Of a stretch of 64,000 nucleotides of DNA, positions 34,347-56,819 are shown one piece after another; position 1 is the first letter of the stretch, and each line of letters starts with the position of its first letter. Origin of the DNA: Tubulanus polymorphus (Eukaryota; Nemertea; Palaeonemertea; Tubulaniformes; Tubulanidae); NCBI RefSeq assembly GCF_964204645.1, contig NC_134030.1, forward strand, positions 5,020,278 to 5,084,277, read 5' to 3'. Position numbers and translations under genes: made by a program. The notes under the pieces were generated by a model. The model ran no database searches, was not told the origin of the DNA, and saw nothing but the letters and a program-made list of their open reading frames with translations.

Positions 34347-37300
34347 ATGGAGTTCACACGAGCTTTTCTACTGCTCTCTGTTTGTCTCTTCTCGATGACA
34401 CCTATATTTACGATCAACGCTGAAGAGGATGACCACCACGAAGAGGGAGCCGTCGACCCGTTTCATAATTTGGTCGAAGATATCCTGAAGGTCGACACTG
34501 AAACTTTGACTCAAACTCAATCCGATACGTTTTACGCGAAGTTGATTGATGTAGTTTTCACGAGACTGAATTGCTCCGTTAATGACAATTCTTCAGCTTG
34601 TTATAACGTAAGTGGGATTCATTAGACACTTCTTTCCTTTATCAATGTCTGCGTACATTTTGTTTGGTAATCAAAACTATATATGTCACATTACCGTGTA
34701 CTTTTGGCTGCCTACGGTTCACATTCGTAGCCTATTTAAGGACATATATTATATGTCCAAAGATTTGTAATGCCTCAACGATTAACAATCGATCACGACT
34801 AACTCGTGTAATGTATACATTAAGCCCAGACTAAGTATAATAACATTCATTAATAGCAATCGATAGGAAATATTCAAAATCGATTAAACAAACTTATTAG
34901 AGAAAACGTTACAGATACCGCGTTGTTTTGAACGATATAAAAGAAGTGAACAAAGGCCGCTGGTGCTATTATGGTGCGAAAAATACACATCGGAATTTCT
35001 GAAAGAAATTACCGGTACTAATATGAAATCGGGGTTGGCTTGATTTTTTGTTTATAGTTATTTCGGGACAGGAGCGAGATTTCAATGCTTTATATTTTTT
35101 CTTTTTTCAGTGTTTAACACCGACCCACGTTAAAACTGTTATTGCAGCAACTTCGGGCAACGTCACTGAGGGAAAATTCGAAAAATCAGCAGCAATCATT
35201 GCATATTTCCTGACGAATGCGAAATCAATTTGCGCGAGTATCGGAGATCCTGGCTCGAAAAATTTAACTTTTTATGATACCGGGCTTCTGCACTATGCAC
35301 ATGGGTCCGATGTCACTGAAACTGCTGTTCAGACAATTCTCCAAACTGTAATCAATGCTGGTTATGATCGGAAAGCTGGTCACGCTTCTGGTATTCCGCA
35401 TGCTGAACCTGTAATGGTAACTCCTTAAAAAGCGCAATATTTTCTGTAAAGCGGAAGAAATAACCGTTTATACCGGTATAAATATAAAGATGATTTTGCA
35501 ATAGAAACATGCCCTTTTACTTTGTCGGGTGATATTGTACTATTTTCAGTGCGCCAATGCAGACGAAATTGGTGAAATTGCCGGTTTTACCGAAGCCACT
35601 AAATTTACATCCGCCGCTGGTTTATACCCTTCCATGTCTACTCTTGTCTTCTTGATTTATAAAGGTAAAATATTTCTAAACTTCCATCAAAACATTTGGT
35701 TTCAAAGACCACGATACTTATTTGATATTCAAGAAGGAATTTTATTGACATCCAGGTACGTAGTCTATTCAAGGGATGTACTGCAGAAATAATCATTTAC
35801 ATTTCTTATACATACGGGTACCGTAAAACTGGGTTTTGTCTTTTAGTTCTTTCATAGGTAAACATGAATTCATCATACATAAAAATCCTATGAATAGATC
35901 TAACTTAGTTAAAAATCTGGATTTGTAATTCATGAATCGCGTAATTAATTTTCTTACATTGCTGAACAAGAATGGGGTCATTCTATTCGAAAAGGGTCTT
36001 TGACCTAAAGGCTGGTTTTTGACTGACGTTTGGGTCAACGAACACTTAATACAGCGATACACATAAGCCTAGCAAAATATCCAAAAAAGCAGCGATTGAC
36101 CAGACTAAATTATCGCAATGCGCCCTGGAATACTTTCTTTGTAGTCCCGTGGAACCTCGTGGCAACGAACTTCAGGTTACCACCTCGATGCTATATACAG
36201 TTCTTTGAACCAAAATTGCTTACATTTTCTCATTTGCTACACTGCGTTGTTATTTTCTATTAATCGTAATTATCTTAAATCAGCCGTTGAATTGAGATCA
36301 CGCAGAATGCTCGCAATGGAAGAAATCTAGAAAACAACATTTACGAAAAGTAATGAACATTAGTATGAGTGTAATGAATACGTTTATGTTGCAGTTTTTT
36401 ATGTACTTTGGTCCAGTCGGGAGCATACATTCATATTCTGATTACTATTTTGTGCTTATAACAACAATCAAATATCATTAGGACAGCATTGGGACTATTT
36501 TTGATAAGCTAAAAGATCTGATGCTAGGCCTTCAACTATTATAGCTGCGTTCGCACTAGGATTTCAGTACGGTACTAAGCGTTCACACTAAGATATTATT
36601 CAAGGCCTATTCGCGGCTTATTCAGTTCCGTACCGAAATACGCGGCTTATTAAGCGCGGAATTCCGCGCCGAAACCCGATCTCAGTACGGCACTGAGCTG
36701 GCCGCGTATTTTCTGTAGTGTGAACGCAGATTCGGCGCTTAGCTAGCCGCTTAGCACTAATTACACTCCCCTCTATTGGCACACTGGTTGACTACTATAC
36801 TGGGCTTACTAAAGTGCCGAATTGCCGACTCTCGTAGTGTGAACGTAACTGGCAGTGCCATATTTTGGTGAATTCGACACCAGCGAAGTACGGTACTTCG
36901 TAAGTGCCGATTGTGAACGCTGTACTTGTTCCTTTTTCATTCAAATTCATTCAAATATTTATATATAGAGATTGAGATGAACTGAACGACCTCTCATATC
37001 TCCCTCATCGATTGATCATTAAACAACCTATGATTGATCTGAACTTCGCAATGAAATTCCTAGACCCATGTTGGTCAATCGGTCCTTCTAACCCACTCGT
37101 CTGGAGCATTTGACTTCTATCTGACTTATTCATTCGCTTAATGAGGTTTTTTATCTTAAAAGGTTCATTGTTTATTGATTATCGAGTTTGCGCAGTCCTC
37201 AATCTGTTTGAATGCAATCCATGTCGACCCCCACGATTGAAATCGAGAAATGATTTAGGAATTTCAAAACGAGGAAGAATTATTGAAATTTACTAACTGA

Positions 37301-40300
37301 GAATGATTGATTCCACTTTATGATGGATTTAGTTGCGTCTGAAATATTTTTGCTTCACCTTAATTCCGAACGAGGGACCTCCATCATTGGAAGGCCTACA
37401 TTGACAGACGATTTATTGCGTTTGAATTCATTCTGTCAGACTAATTTTCCTTTGACCGATTTTCTATAACCACACTACACACGAAACAAAACCAAACCCG
37501 AGTTTTCACTTGGTTTTGGCTTGGGGTAATTTTCTCGTTATGATATAATCATTCCGAGGATTATAGTCGTGAAAAAATTTGACATGCTATAGCGAAATGC
37601 ACATCCAAGGTACCATTGGGACAATCTAAAACTAAGGCTTATTTCTGAAAGTAGTCATAATGTAAAGTAAACAAAATAGCTGCGTTTGTATGAGGAATGC
37701 GGAACTTCAAAATATAACTTAAAAATAACGAATTCGGTTTTCCCGAATTATTTTTTAAAGAATCGTCATTTTTGCTTAAAGAAACACTTAAAGAACATAA
37801 GCAGCATTAAGACTTTCAGAGGGTAAGCCGAAAGATGCATCTGGTGTTTAGGCCTCTGACTTTGATTAGAATTTCTTGCTCTTTACTGAAATTTTCACTG
37901 AAATAGTTGTAAAGATTGAGATGAACCGAACGACCCCTCGTATCTCATCGATATACCTCGATCATAAATCTGCACTTACCAATGAATTTCCTAGAGTTGG
38001 TCAATCTTACTAACCCTGTCTGAAGTATTTGACTTCTGTTTGACTTATCTATCTGCCTTATTATGTTTTTTTATCTTAAAAGGTTCATTGTTTACTGATT
38101 ATCGAGTTTGCGCAGTCGCTCAACCTGTTTGAATGCCATCCATGTCTACCCCACTTTTACTATTAAGAAATGATTTAGGAATTTCAAAACTGTAAACTAT
38201 AACATAGGACGAAATACAGAAATTAACAAAGTGGGATTGATTGATTTCCGATGGATTTATGAAACAAATTAATATATGCTATTTAGCGAAATTCACGAAA
38301 AATGCTGATGCTTCCAAGATTCCATTGGGACATTCTAAAACTAAGGCTTCATTCTGAAAGATGTCATAATGTAAAGTAAAAAACATAAAAATTTGTGTTT
38401 TACGTGTGGAATGCGGAACATTTTATTCAAATTTTAAAACCGGTCTCGGTTTTCCCGAACGATACTTACAAAGAATCTTCATACCTTATAAATAGATCGC
38501 AAACAAACCGAAAAAACATTTTGGAATTTAGAGAGGAAGCGATTTGCGCAATTTAAGATTAAAACTGAACCTGTTATGTGGGAGTTACATACGCAGTATT
38601 CGAGACAATCATTGTTTATGACCCTGGTCTTTCATGGCTGTTTTTTTCTCACATGTTTCAGGTTATGTTCTACAGACGTCAACATGCCCAGCATTGCCTG
38701 CCAAACAGAAATTTTTAGAATACCTTTACACAAAATTTGGTTTCAATGCGTCCACTCCTTTGTCCGAAGAAGGTATGAAGAAAAACCTAAATAAGGAATA
38801 GAAGCTAAACTATTAAACTTGTGCTTTTGTTGAAAATGAATAACAATTAGGTATAGACATGTATTTGCCTGCAAGACAAGCCCAAAATTTTTTATAATTA
38901 AACCAGTTTTCCTTCCGCTTTTACTTTTACTTTTGAACGAGGCACAGTTTCGGGCTTTTAAAATTCTCAAGAAAAAATTCTTTAAAAAGTTATCGTGCTG
39001 AATGTCCTGTGCGCGAGATCTTGTTTTTTTAATGCGGCGATATCTCATTGACATGTATATCATTGCGTTTGAACAGGTTTTGAGGCGATGTTGAAACAGT
39101 TAAATATCGGTAACAAAACTACATTAGAAGACATCAGTAATATTGGTGCAGATCCTCACGCGGGTCACGACCACAGACGACGAAAGCGAGCAGCAGATCC
39201 ACACGCGGGACATGGACACGAACATGGACATGGACATGGACATGGACATGAGGAGGCCACGGTCAATGAGGTATAGACTCTCTTTGTGGAGGATTTCCAG
39301 ACTTGACCGCGGTCAACGAGGTCTAAAATTCCCTAGTACATCCTTTTTGCATTTCTGACATTATTCACATCAATTATTTGCAGTGTTATAATGCTGATAG
39401 TATATTCACAATTCATGATGTTGACCACGCAGTCGGTATGCAAGCTTCACAGTTCAATGAAATTTGTCCCACTCTAATACAGCAGCAATTGAGCAAAGCG
39501 TGCACCACAGTAGAGTATACAAAGACAGAATCCACTGCTTCACAATCGGAAAGTACGTGTTAATCCGGGATTTGATCCTTTAAAGAAATAGAAAACCATT
39601 GACATTCTGAATTTTCTCTATCAAATGATATCGAGCCTTTCATTTAAGGAATTTCAAAAATATTCATGAAAACTGTTCTATTTCATATAGTTTACGGATA
39701 TGGTACATTAGCAATTGCTATAATCAGTTCGTTTGCTTTGCTCGGTGCTTTGATTGTTCCATGTATGGGTGGAAATATATACAAATGCGTTATGGTGATG
39801 TTTATTGGACTGGCTGTGGGTACTATGTCCGGAGACGCTCTGCTGCATCTGATACCACTTGTAAGCGTCTATCTAACCCCCTTCACCTTTTGTCGATGAT
39901 CGAATCCAGAGACTGAAACGGTGAATTTATTTTCAGGCTGTTGGTCTCCACGAACACGCATCTAAACCTGGTCTTAGTATCTATGAAACTATCGGAGATT
40001 ATGTATGGAAATCGTTAGGAATCATTGCAGGTAAATTCCGCTTTCAACTTTGATGACCTTTCTCCTGTCCAGCGAGCATTCGATCCTAGTTTTTGGACAC
40101 ATAGCTCCGATGAAATCTCCCCAAAGATCTGTTGTCTTCTGTCTTGTTTTTCAGCTATTTATGCTTTCTTCTTATTCGAAACAATCATGAAACTCGTCAG
40201 ACCAAAGCAGGTAAAAATTACTCATTTTAAAAATGACTTTCATTAATGAAAAACGGCCTGATATAGGTGAAAATGTCGTCTCGCACTAAAATGCACCGAT

Positions 40301-42644
40301 AGTAGTATATTGTGTGAAAACCCTTCTGATAATTTAGCACCAAGTCAAGATTTTATTTCGTACAATAGAAGATTAGGCAAATGTGATGAGAACCTTATTC
40401 GTAATGCGTATTATATATTTTACGATCGTTGTATGTGTAGGTTCATCCTGAAGATCAGGTAAGCCGCGGAGAGAAATCCGATCAGCTTTGATAATTAGCC
40501 GCCAACACACACAGAGATATCTGATTAATCCGATAGACAAACCCAAATGGTTGTTATGTCGATTCATAGACTTATTGATTGTGTGTTATGATTGTACTCT
40601 GGTGTTTTTGTAAGCTATTAACGTAAAAAGCAAAACACATTCCAAGATTCAAGTCCGTGTGTCTAATCAATGAGATGAACATGTCTTATTGGTGCACGTT
40701 TATCCCTACAACAATGAACTCAGTGTCTGTTCCCATTTTTCCAGATGTTTATTCGTTATACGTGAAGAAATGCAATTGTGATAACCAGGATCTAGTTTCA
40801 CAGTTGTGAGTTTGAGTTAACTCTGAGTTAAAATTAGTTCACATTTTCAATGAGTTAACTCAACAGTCAAATCTTAACTCAGAACTGTGGAACTGGATCC
40901 AGATTGTTGTGTGTTTCGTTACTAAATTCACTAAGTACCAGTGAAAAAGTGCTTTTGCTATGGAGCTGATGAAATTTGCTTGATAACAAACAATCTCAAT
41001 TGTGTGATCTTTTTCTAGACCAATCTTCTCTTGCACCCTGAAGCTCAGGTGAGGTATACACTCATATCGGATCCCCGAAACACGCTTATGACATTTAACG
41101 ATATTTGCACAACACTTTTTCATTCGATGGTTTTATTAACATTTAATTTCTTATGAATATCATTAGTTTTAACGTTTATATACCTTATGTAAGGTTCTAG
41201 TTTAATCTATTCTGAAGCAGAATTCACTTGCGGTGAAGGTTATACGTTCACGTTACAAGCTGATTCGCCCATATAGTCGATAACAGATCAAAAAAGAAAA
41301 ATTGAGAGTGAATAACAGTTTATTTTATTCTAGCATTGTGCTGAAGTTGACAATCATGGACACTCCCATTCGCCTGACCCGGAATTTTTCAGTAATTACA
41401 AGAGGAAGATGTCATTGCCCAAAGATTCTGCCGAAAACTATGAGCTTAAAGAGGTGAAATTAAAAAAAAATGATTCCTCATATTAGATATTCATAATTTG
41501 CTCAGATGAAATTATAGTGACCCGTACTTGCATTCTGCTTATTGTGAGACAAATCATAGTATATTAGATGATTATCTTTTTCTTTCGTTTTGCATGATTT
41601 GTTAGGCTACGAAGAACGCAAATGGAGGAATCGATAATTTTGCGTATAAAGGTTCGAATGCAGATCTTGCGAAAGAACCAGAAATCGAGTCGCAAGCAAA
41701 AATAACCACGAATGGAGATGTTGAAGCCGTATCTCCGAAAGAGGAAGAAGTCATCACGAAAAGAAAAGACTTCTGTTCAGGTATTTGTCGCTAGAAAAAT
41801 TTCCAATCAAGATTGATGTGTAGTCAAGTTAGAACCTGGGCCTGGGGCCAGTTGCACAGTCGTGACTTAAGTCAAAAAGTGGTCTTAAATCTTAAATGTG
41901 CAACTGGCCCCTGGTCGTATATTCTTAGCTGTATTTCCAATTGACTCTTGGATAGGGTTAAATCTTCAAATCTAGTTTTAGATTAAGTTTTGTTTTTGTG
42001 CTGATCATTCACAGATATTACACCTATGGCTCTGATGATTATAATCGGTGATACTATTCATAATTTTGCTGATGGGATGGCCGTTGGAGCTGCATTTGCG
42101 CAATCCCTGACAAGTGGTTTAGCCACATCGATTGCTGTCCTGTGCCACGAGGTACCGCACGAACTAGGTAAATGTTTCCGGCAATATGTTTGAACTCATC
42201 GTAAAACATTTACATTAATATGCTTTGGTAACTTTTTCAAGGTGATTTTGCGGTTTTGATATCGTCTGGTATGAGTATCAAAAAGGCTCTAGCCCTCAAT
42301 TTACTTTCGGCATGTTCAGCATTTATCGGGTTGTATATCGGTATCGCAGTATCTATGCAACCAGTCGTTAGAGAATGGATATTTGCTGTCACTGCTGGAA
42401 TGTTCTTATACGTTTCATTAGTCGATATGGTTAGTTAACTTGCTTCTAGCACATCGTATTTAAATTGTCACTGAATTGTGTAAACCTCATATTTTGTAAT
42501 CGTCTTTCTTTTCAGCTTCCGTCCTTGATGTTGACCGATGCTGGTTCAAAAATGAAAACATTTGTTTTCCAAAATGTCGGTATGATTTTGGGATATGCCG
42601 CGATGCTTATTATCGCAATCTTTGAGGAACACATTAAATTTTAG
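34347..42644 (+). CDS. SLC39A12: ZIP zinc transporter, LIV-1 subfamily (ZIP4/ZIP12-like)
   Basis: Fourteen exons: 34347-34607, 35111-35416, 35550-35664, 38662-38772, 39077-39270, 39384-39552, 39691-39860, 39937-40030, 40155-40210, 41334-41453, 41606-41780, 42015-42167, 42242-42429 and 42516-42644. They join in phase to 746 residues. The protein has a signal peptide ([10 protein letters not shown]...INA) and a long Cys-paired ectodomain as in ZIP4/ZIP12. A His-rich stretch (DPHAGHDH, then [13 protein letters not shown]) contains an RRRKR site. Membrane helices start at [17 protein letters not shown] cytosolic loop has HGHSH. The metal-site helices [13 protein letters not shown] and HEVPHELGD lie near residues 606-642. 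The family moves Zn2+ into the cytosol. Assignment to ZIP12 over ZIP4 is a guess. The start ATG is in good context (ACCATGG). Intron 3 (3 kb) contains an internal duplication. Confidence 0.93.
36544..36925. repeat. Inverted-repeat element with GTGTGAACG motifs
   Basis: The outer ends GCTGCGTTCGCACTAGG and CCGATTGTGAACGCTGT are inverted. Internally GCGTTCACACTA and TAGTGTGAACG occur in both orientations (36579, 36716, 36836), with GTACGGTACT and GCCGCGTATT palindromic units. Non-coding, in ZIP intron 3. Probably a MITE or a nested composite of two. Confidence 0.55.
36966..38460 (+). repeat. Direct segmental duplication in ZIP intron 3
   Basis: Copy 1 (about 36966-37740) and copy 2 (about 37915-38460) share, in the same order, AGATTGAGATGAAC, TTTTATCTTAAAAGGTTCAT, GATTATCGAGTTTGCGCAGT, GAAATGATTTAGGAATTTC, CATTGGGACAATCTAAAACT and GTCATAATGTAAAGTAAA. 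Copy 2 has lost segments. Many substitutions show that it is not recent. Confidence 0.8.
40786..40902. repeat. Palindromic MITE-like element, family A copy 3
   Basis: It has arms CACAGTTGTGAGTTTGAGTT and AACTCAGAACTGTG, with GAGTTAACTC inside, closely matching 7076-7187. It is bounded by GGATCTAG and CTGGATCC-like ends, in ZIP intron 9. Confidence 0.75.
41844..41911. repeat. 68-nt foldback with perfect 15-bp ends (family C)
   Basis: GGGGCCAGTTGCACA and TGTGCAACTGGCCCC are exact inverted copies flanking ACTTAAGT-type inner repeats. It lies in ZIP intron 11. The GGGGCCAGTTG tip is shared with the element at 56692-56819. Confidence 0.85.
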
Positions 42645-45600
42645 TGTACATAAATATATATACATATAAATATAAAATACATATCTGAATTACAATAACC
42701 GAGGCTTCATAGGCTACTGTGTAATATGTATTTTGTCATGCTATGTACAGTATTCGACAGTTAAAGTTTTTACAGATATTTATTCTTTTGTTATAAAATC
42801 TATGTCATGTATTTTATAAATGAGACTCTTTTCTCTAAAGACATTTTCTGGATTTGGCAATCGATCAGTTTGTTTATTCTCGAGTTTGGCTATAATACTT
42901 CATTTCGACACTATCTTTTGGTGATAGTCTGTCTAAGTGGGGCTATTCGTAGATCAAACGTTTGTAACTACTTGAACATATCAAATGCACTGAATGATTG
43001 CTGATTATTTCTCATCTATTCCGATATTTCTGACTTTGTGTGTATTATCGGTTTTTATGCATAAAAAACGTAAAATTAAGTTCGAAGGATATACGTACGT
43101 ATGGTAATGCTAATCTCTTACATATAGAAATTTGAATGATTGTTCTTCGTCCTCTTTAGTAGTGTGATAGTACAATGTGACGATCTTATCTCGACGCATT
43201 ATGTTTACATGTGTATATTTATATATGAGTATATGTAATTAAAGATTTCAACCTGGAACTTGAAGTCTTCACACGAGGCTGCTAGCACTGTTGAGCGGTG
43301 CTACAAAACTCAGTATTAATGTTTCGTCTGTGATTTTGTTCCTTGACCAACCAGTTATTTTAGATTTTTTAATTATCAGTATTTGGTCTCTAACTACTTA
43401 TTATATTTTCCTGTCGTCTGTGAAATAGAAAATTGTCTCTCTCTCTTTGATGTAATGAGTCCCCTGAATATTATTTCCGTTGTACAGAAATAGATAAGTT
43501 TGCTTTTTACTGCTTGCTTCAAAATGTTCTTCCGAGACGAAAAAGACTGTGTGCTTATACGTGTATTCTTTCATATTTAGTGATTGATTTTTGTAATTAT
43601 CTATTCTGCTGACATCATGTTTGTAAATGTAATATCAACTTGAGAATGTTTTGTATTCAAATATTATGTATATTTTTGCCAATAAGCAATCTTAAAAAAT
43701 CTATATCAATCAAGATAGTTTGTGTTCGATTTGTGAAATGTAAACAATATTGGTGTTGTGATAATGTTCTTTTCGTGGTGTGTTTGACAGTATAGACACC
43801 AGTCTATGATTTCAACAAAGGAGTACATACAACACGACAACATCGAGAGATTTCTATATCGGTACTTCAGTTTCTTTTACAAATTCACTTCAAGTGCCGC
43901 CTTTTCTGGCACATTCATTGACTATGTATAACACGGTTCTTTGACAGTTTTTCGAACCTAACATATCTACACTTAAAAAGTGTCACAGCGGACCCTCGTT
44001 CAGACGACCTTGTATATAACATTTTGTCGGTTATTACAAACCTAGAATTTGGTTTTGAATGGAACTATCGGTTATCGAACATACTTTCTGGACATTACCC
44101 TGACGTTGTATCGAGGTTCCAAACAATGGCCAACAAAAAAATAAAGCCAACATTGATGTTCGATAAGACTGATATTTTGATGCCTTCGATATTCCATGGT
44201 TCGTGTAAATCAACTGCACTCGCGTTCCACCTAGCAGTTCGGGTCGGGTCACTTGAAAAAGTGTCATGGAATGGTCGGATCTTTTAAATACTTAAGATGC
44301 AGGTCACTGATGTTGTGTACCATTCGATATCCTCTACCTCACATTTCACAAACCATGACCAATGTCCCTCGGAGAACATTCAGTATTCTACAATGGACTG
44401 GAAACATTGAGACTGCCAAACACCGGTAGTTTATACCAAAAATACATCCTTTTGAAGAAATAATAGTGGTGCCCTAATGCAGGTCCCCCGAATCTCATGG
44501 TCCCCAAATCTGGTCAACCTTGTGTTGTATGTAATTTCCATTGATGGGGGGATACCTAAAAAGTGTTGACACGACCAGTGGGTCTTGAAGGAACCAGAGA
44601 TTACATAGACCAAAGCAGATAAAGCCCTCTATCAAAATTACGAACCAAAAGTCGTAATACCTGTGTAATACCTCTAAGAATAACACCTTTATTAATTACA
44701 TTATTATAAAACAATTTTTGTTAAAAAATACACTATAAGTTTTTGTACAAGGGTTTTTTATCTTTAACTAATTGCATGAATATTTCATGCTACAGTATCT
44801 ATTATGTCAGCGGTATAATGCAGGTGATAAAAACTACAAGTAAATGCACCACATAAGGTTAAATTATGCACATAATTCCATTTAATAATATCAAAACTTT
44901 TAACATAATTTCACTTCATGGATAGTTCATCTCACAGCAGAGGCAGCAAGTTCAAAAATAAGAAATAAAAGAATAAAGTTAAATTTACCAATACCAGCAT
45001 GGTAGGATTTGTATTGACCGAGATTCTTTAACAAAATTGTTTAGTTTATGAGTATTGTATCGAGTATATTAAGTACATATACCATTCCGCTTTATCGTAA
45101 ATGATAATGATAAAATGCAATTTATTTTAAAAACAATTAACTAAAACAGTAATAAATCTATGGCTGCCTCCATACATTTGAACCTCATATACGATTGCTC
45201 CTCAATCAGATATAACTTTCTCTTACCCCAGTGCAAATAGATCTACCTTATGTATGTCCGTGTCCAGTTGCAGAACAATGCTAACCTCATAATGATGAGA
45301 ATATGTTAAGATCCCCTAAAAACAGCACATATTTCGATAATAAATCATAAGCACAGTAGCAAGGTAAATAAAATACAGTATTTTTGTACAGAGTTCATAA
45401 ATCTCTTGAATATAAATGCAATTTTTCGTACATAAAAATATAAACTAACAGCAGCTGGAGATATCATGGGTAGCAAACACAAAAATCCTTCAGAAAACCA
45501 ATTAGAAAACAATGCATTTCATTGCATATTCTACTGATTTGAAGTATCATTTTGAGATATAGATCTGTAGAGCCTCTAAATCATCTGCTCTATCTTATGA

Positions 45601-46391
45601 ATAATCACATACTTTCTTTAACTTTATCAAACACTAAGTGTAATTCAGGTTCAATTATGATGCACTCCTTTTCTGTAAGCACAGTCCATAAAAACTTAAT
45701 CCATCTCATAGATGGACAGATAGATAGTTCCTTTCCTACGCCTAATGCATGCACTTATGTACACAATTTCTAATAGCTTTTTTCTCCAGTTTCAGTAGTA
45801 GTAATAGTAACAATTATTCATGTTCAAACAGTAACAGTATACATGTATAACCCGATTATAACATTTATAAATCTATACACAATTTCTATCAGAACTTTCT
45901 CCATAACTAAACCTAATGATTTTATACACACCATAAATTCATACGATTATCTATCATAATAATGTAAGCACAATGAGGTCAAAAAACATTTTTTCTAAAG
46001 CACAGTTTCTTTATAGTTCCAGTCTGCAATAGTAAATGAAGGCCACTTGATGGACAAGGGTCAGTTGCTCAAAAGTTGGTCCCGTGGATGTTGAAATAGT
46101 GAAAACTGATAATTCATTGATCCCGAAAACGTTTGTGTTAATAAACTGTCTTTACTCATTAGAAAATGCGGCTTTTAGTGTTATCGCTTCTATGGTTATT
46201 CGGATACTTGTACTCTCTACCTAAGATAATAATTCATTGTTACTATGGTATTTATCCGCCAGTTATCTTTAAACAACTTTTGAGCAACTGTCCCCTGAAT
46301 GTCAACATCAAAAACTCATAAATCATAAACGAGACAATTTCTAATTATGCTTGCATTCAAAAAGATAAAACAATCAGGGACACAAAACTCT
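42645..46391. other. Convergent spacer between the ZIP gene and GLI (both 3'UTRs)
   Basis: It holds the 3'UTRs of both genes, AT-rich with many AATAAA-like sites on both strands, so true ends cannot be chosen. The open frame around 44024-44287 shows no recognisable family. A foldback is at 46058-46295. Confidence 0.5.
46058..46295. repeat. Foldback element, family B copy
   Basis: The left end GGGTCAGTTGCTCAAAAGTTGG and the right end AACTTTTGAGCAACTG are inverted. The inner part shares TGTTACTATGGTATTTATC and CCAGTTATCTT with 56692-56819. Confidence 0.7.
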
Positions 46392-55089
<8,698 letters not shown>

Positions 55090-56691
55090 AGTCAGTATTC
55101 ACCTGTACTACCGAACAACGTGAGATTCAGAATATGAAAACTTTTAATAGCTGTGATTCTCCATTACTTCTCGCCGAGCGCAACAGCCGCAAAAATGTCC
55201 TTTTCAGCATTCATCTAGAGAGAGTTGTTCAGCACTGGTAATAATAGAGTTCATTCATTTGCAAGTTTTCAGTACGAAACAACAAACAACAGCAATCCCT
55301 GCGACGGGCGATGATGATGGTGGTATATATCGTTGGTACTGATGGTACGCCTAACTATTCCTACAATTCGCAACTGAACAACGTCGGTTTTAGCACAACA
55401 ACAACAACAGACCAGACCGTCAGCAACACTCAAGATTTAGCAGATATAAGGATGGTATAGTAAGCCTCTGTACAGGTACCAAGCTGTTCCTTCTTCACGT
55501 ATCTATTTCTCGGGAGGAAAGGAAATCATACACTGACTCATTGTTTGAGGTCAATAGCGCAGGGTTATCAGCACTAAAAGCGGGAAAAGAAAACGACAGG
55601 CTTTACAGACTTTACTGCTCAACAGCATCCATCATAGTGTAAACATCATCATAGCAAATCTCCACTTTTACACCCTCTGGTTACGAACAACTACGAACTG
55701 GTACTAATCAGAACTGGTACTAATCATCGGGCGCAAATAATCACTCGTAGTGTATTTGGAGAGTTACAGCATCTTTCATGACCCATATCGGCAGAAAAAA
55801 GACAAACTTTCACACCGGCGAAAAGTGTATCGCAATCTTTAATCGTATTCCAACGATTTTTGCTACATCATTTCTATACGATGTTTGCTCCGATGCCGGT
55901 GGAGTTGATGAAATATGAACTTGTACACAAATATCTCCCGCTTATAATATACACGACAGCTAACCTATACACAAATATGAACGTATCCTAAACAAATACC
56001 ATCGGCAGACACGTCAAGAATAGCTGATATCTTCATACAGAGATCTAGGTTGACTGAAAGCAGTCAGATACCACCAGTCACAGGAGCCTCCTCAGATTTT
56101 TATCCGCTCGACTTCACGTAGTTAAACTCAATCGAGGAATTATCAGCAACGCGGTCAAACTTCAGCAAATATTTGTAACTGTTGTAAAAAGAATTCGAAA
56201 CGTTTTTACGAAGCATTTCCGCGCAATGTCGGACTCATAAATTTTGACAAACTGAAGATATCGACTATCATCGAAGTCCGAAACTTTTTCATTCCCTCAT
56301 AAAGCACTATTAATCAGTCATCTTGAAGTCGTCGATATAGCGCTGCATACAGCTTATATATATTTCCTTCTCCGTGAGGTTTATGCGTGTAACAACTCAT
56401 GTAATATCGGAAGATGATATCTGGTGAACAACTCTCTTTACAAATGTACCAACATCGGTGGACACGTGTTCCCTGGTGGCTTATTCCATCTCTATAGGCT
56501 TTTCCATGACATCTATAGGCATTTTCATAGTAGCAGTCTGAGAGGGACGGGGGAACAAAAGACTAGCGTTTTTGTCATTGTGCTAGGCCAAACGAATTTA
56601 CGTCTGTTTTCGATCTTCGTCAAAATCTGAATGAATGTAACAAATCACAAGACAAGAAGAGATGACTTCTTCTTGACTTGCTTTAAGACGA

Positions 56692-56819
56692 GGGGCCAGT
56701 TGGTCAAAAGTTGGTTAGAGTTAAATAGTTGATAGCTGAATAGTTACAATTAAAAAGTTCATTGTTATTATGGTATTTATCTGCCAGTTATCTTCACCAA
56801 CTTTTGACCAACTGGCCCC
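56692..56819. repeat. 128-nt foldback with perfect 24-bp ends (family B)
   Basis: The left arm starts GGGGCCAGTTGGTCAAAAG and the right arm is its exact reverse complement over 24 bp. The interior, TGTTATTATGGTATTTATC, is shared with 46058-46295. The best-preserved member, upstream of GLI. Confidence 0.88.

Noticed and set aside
39143-39358. Alternative-frame open frame with Met-Asp repeats
   Set aside because: Out-of-frame shadow of the (His-Gly)n tract of the ZIP transporter exon.
44024-44287. 87-residue open frame between the ZIP gene and GLI
   Set aside because: No family resemblance; it lies in a likely 3'UTR or spacer.
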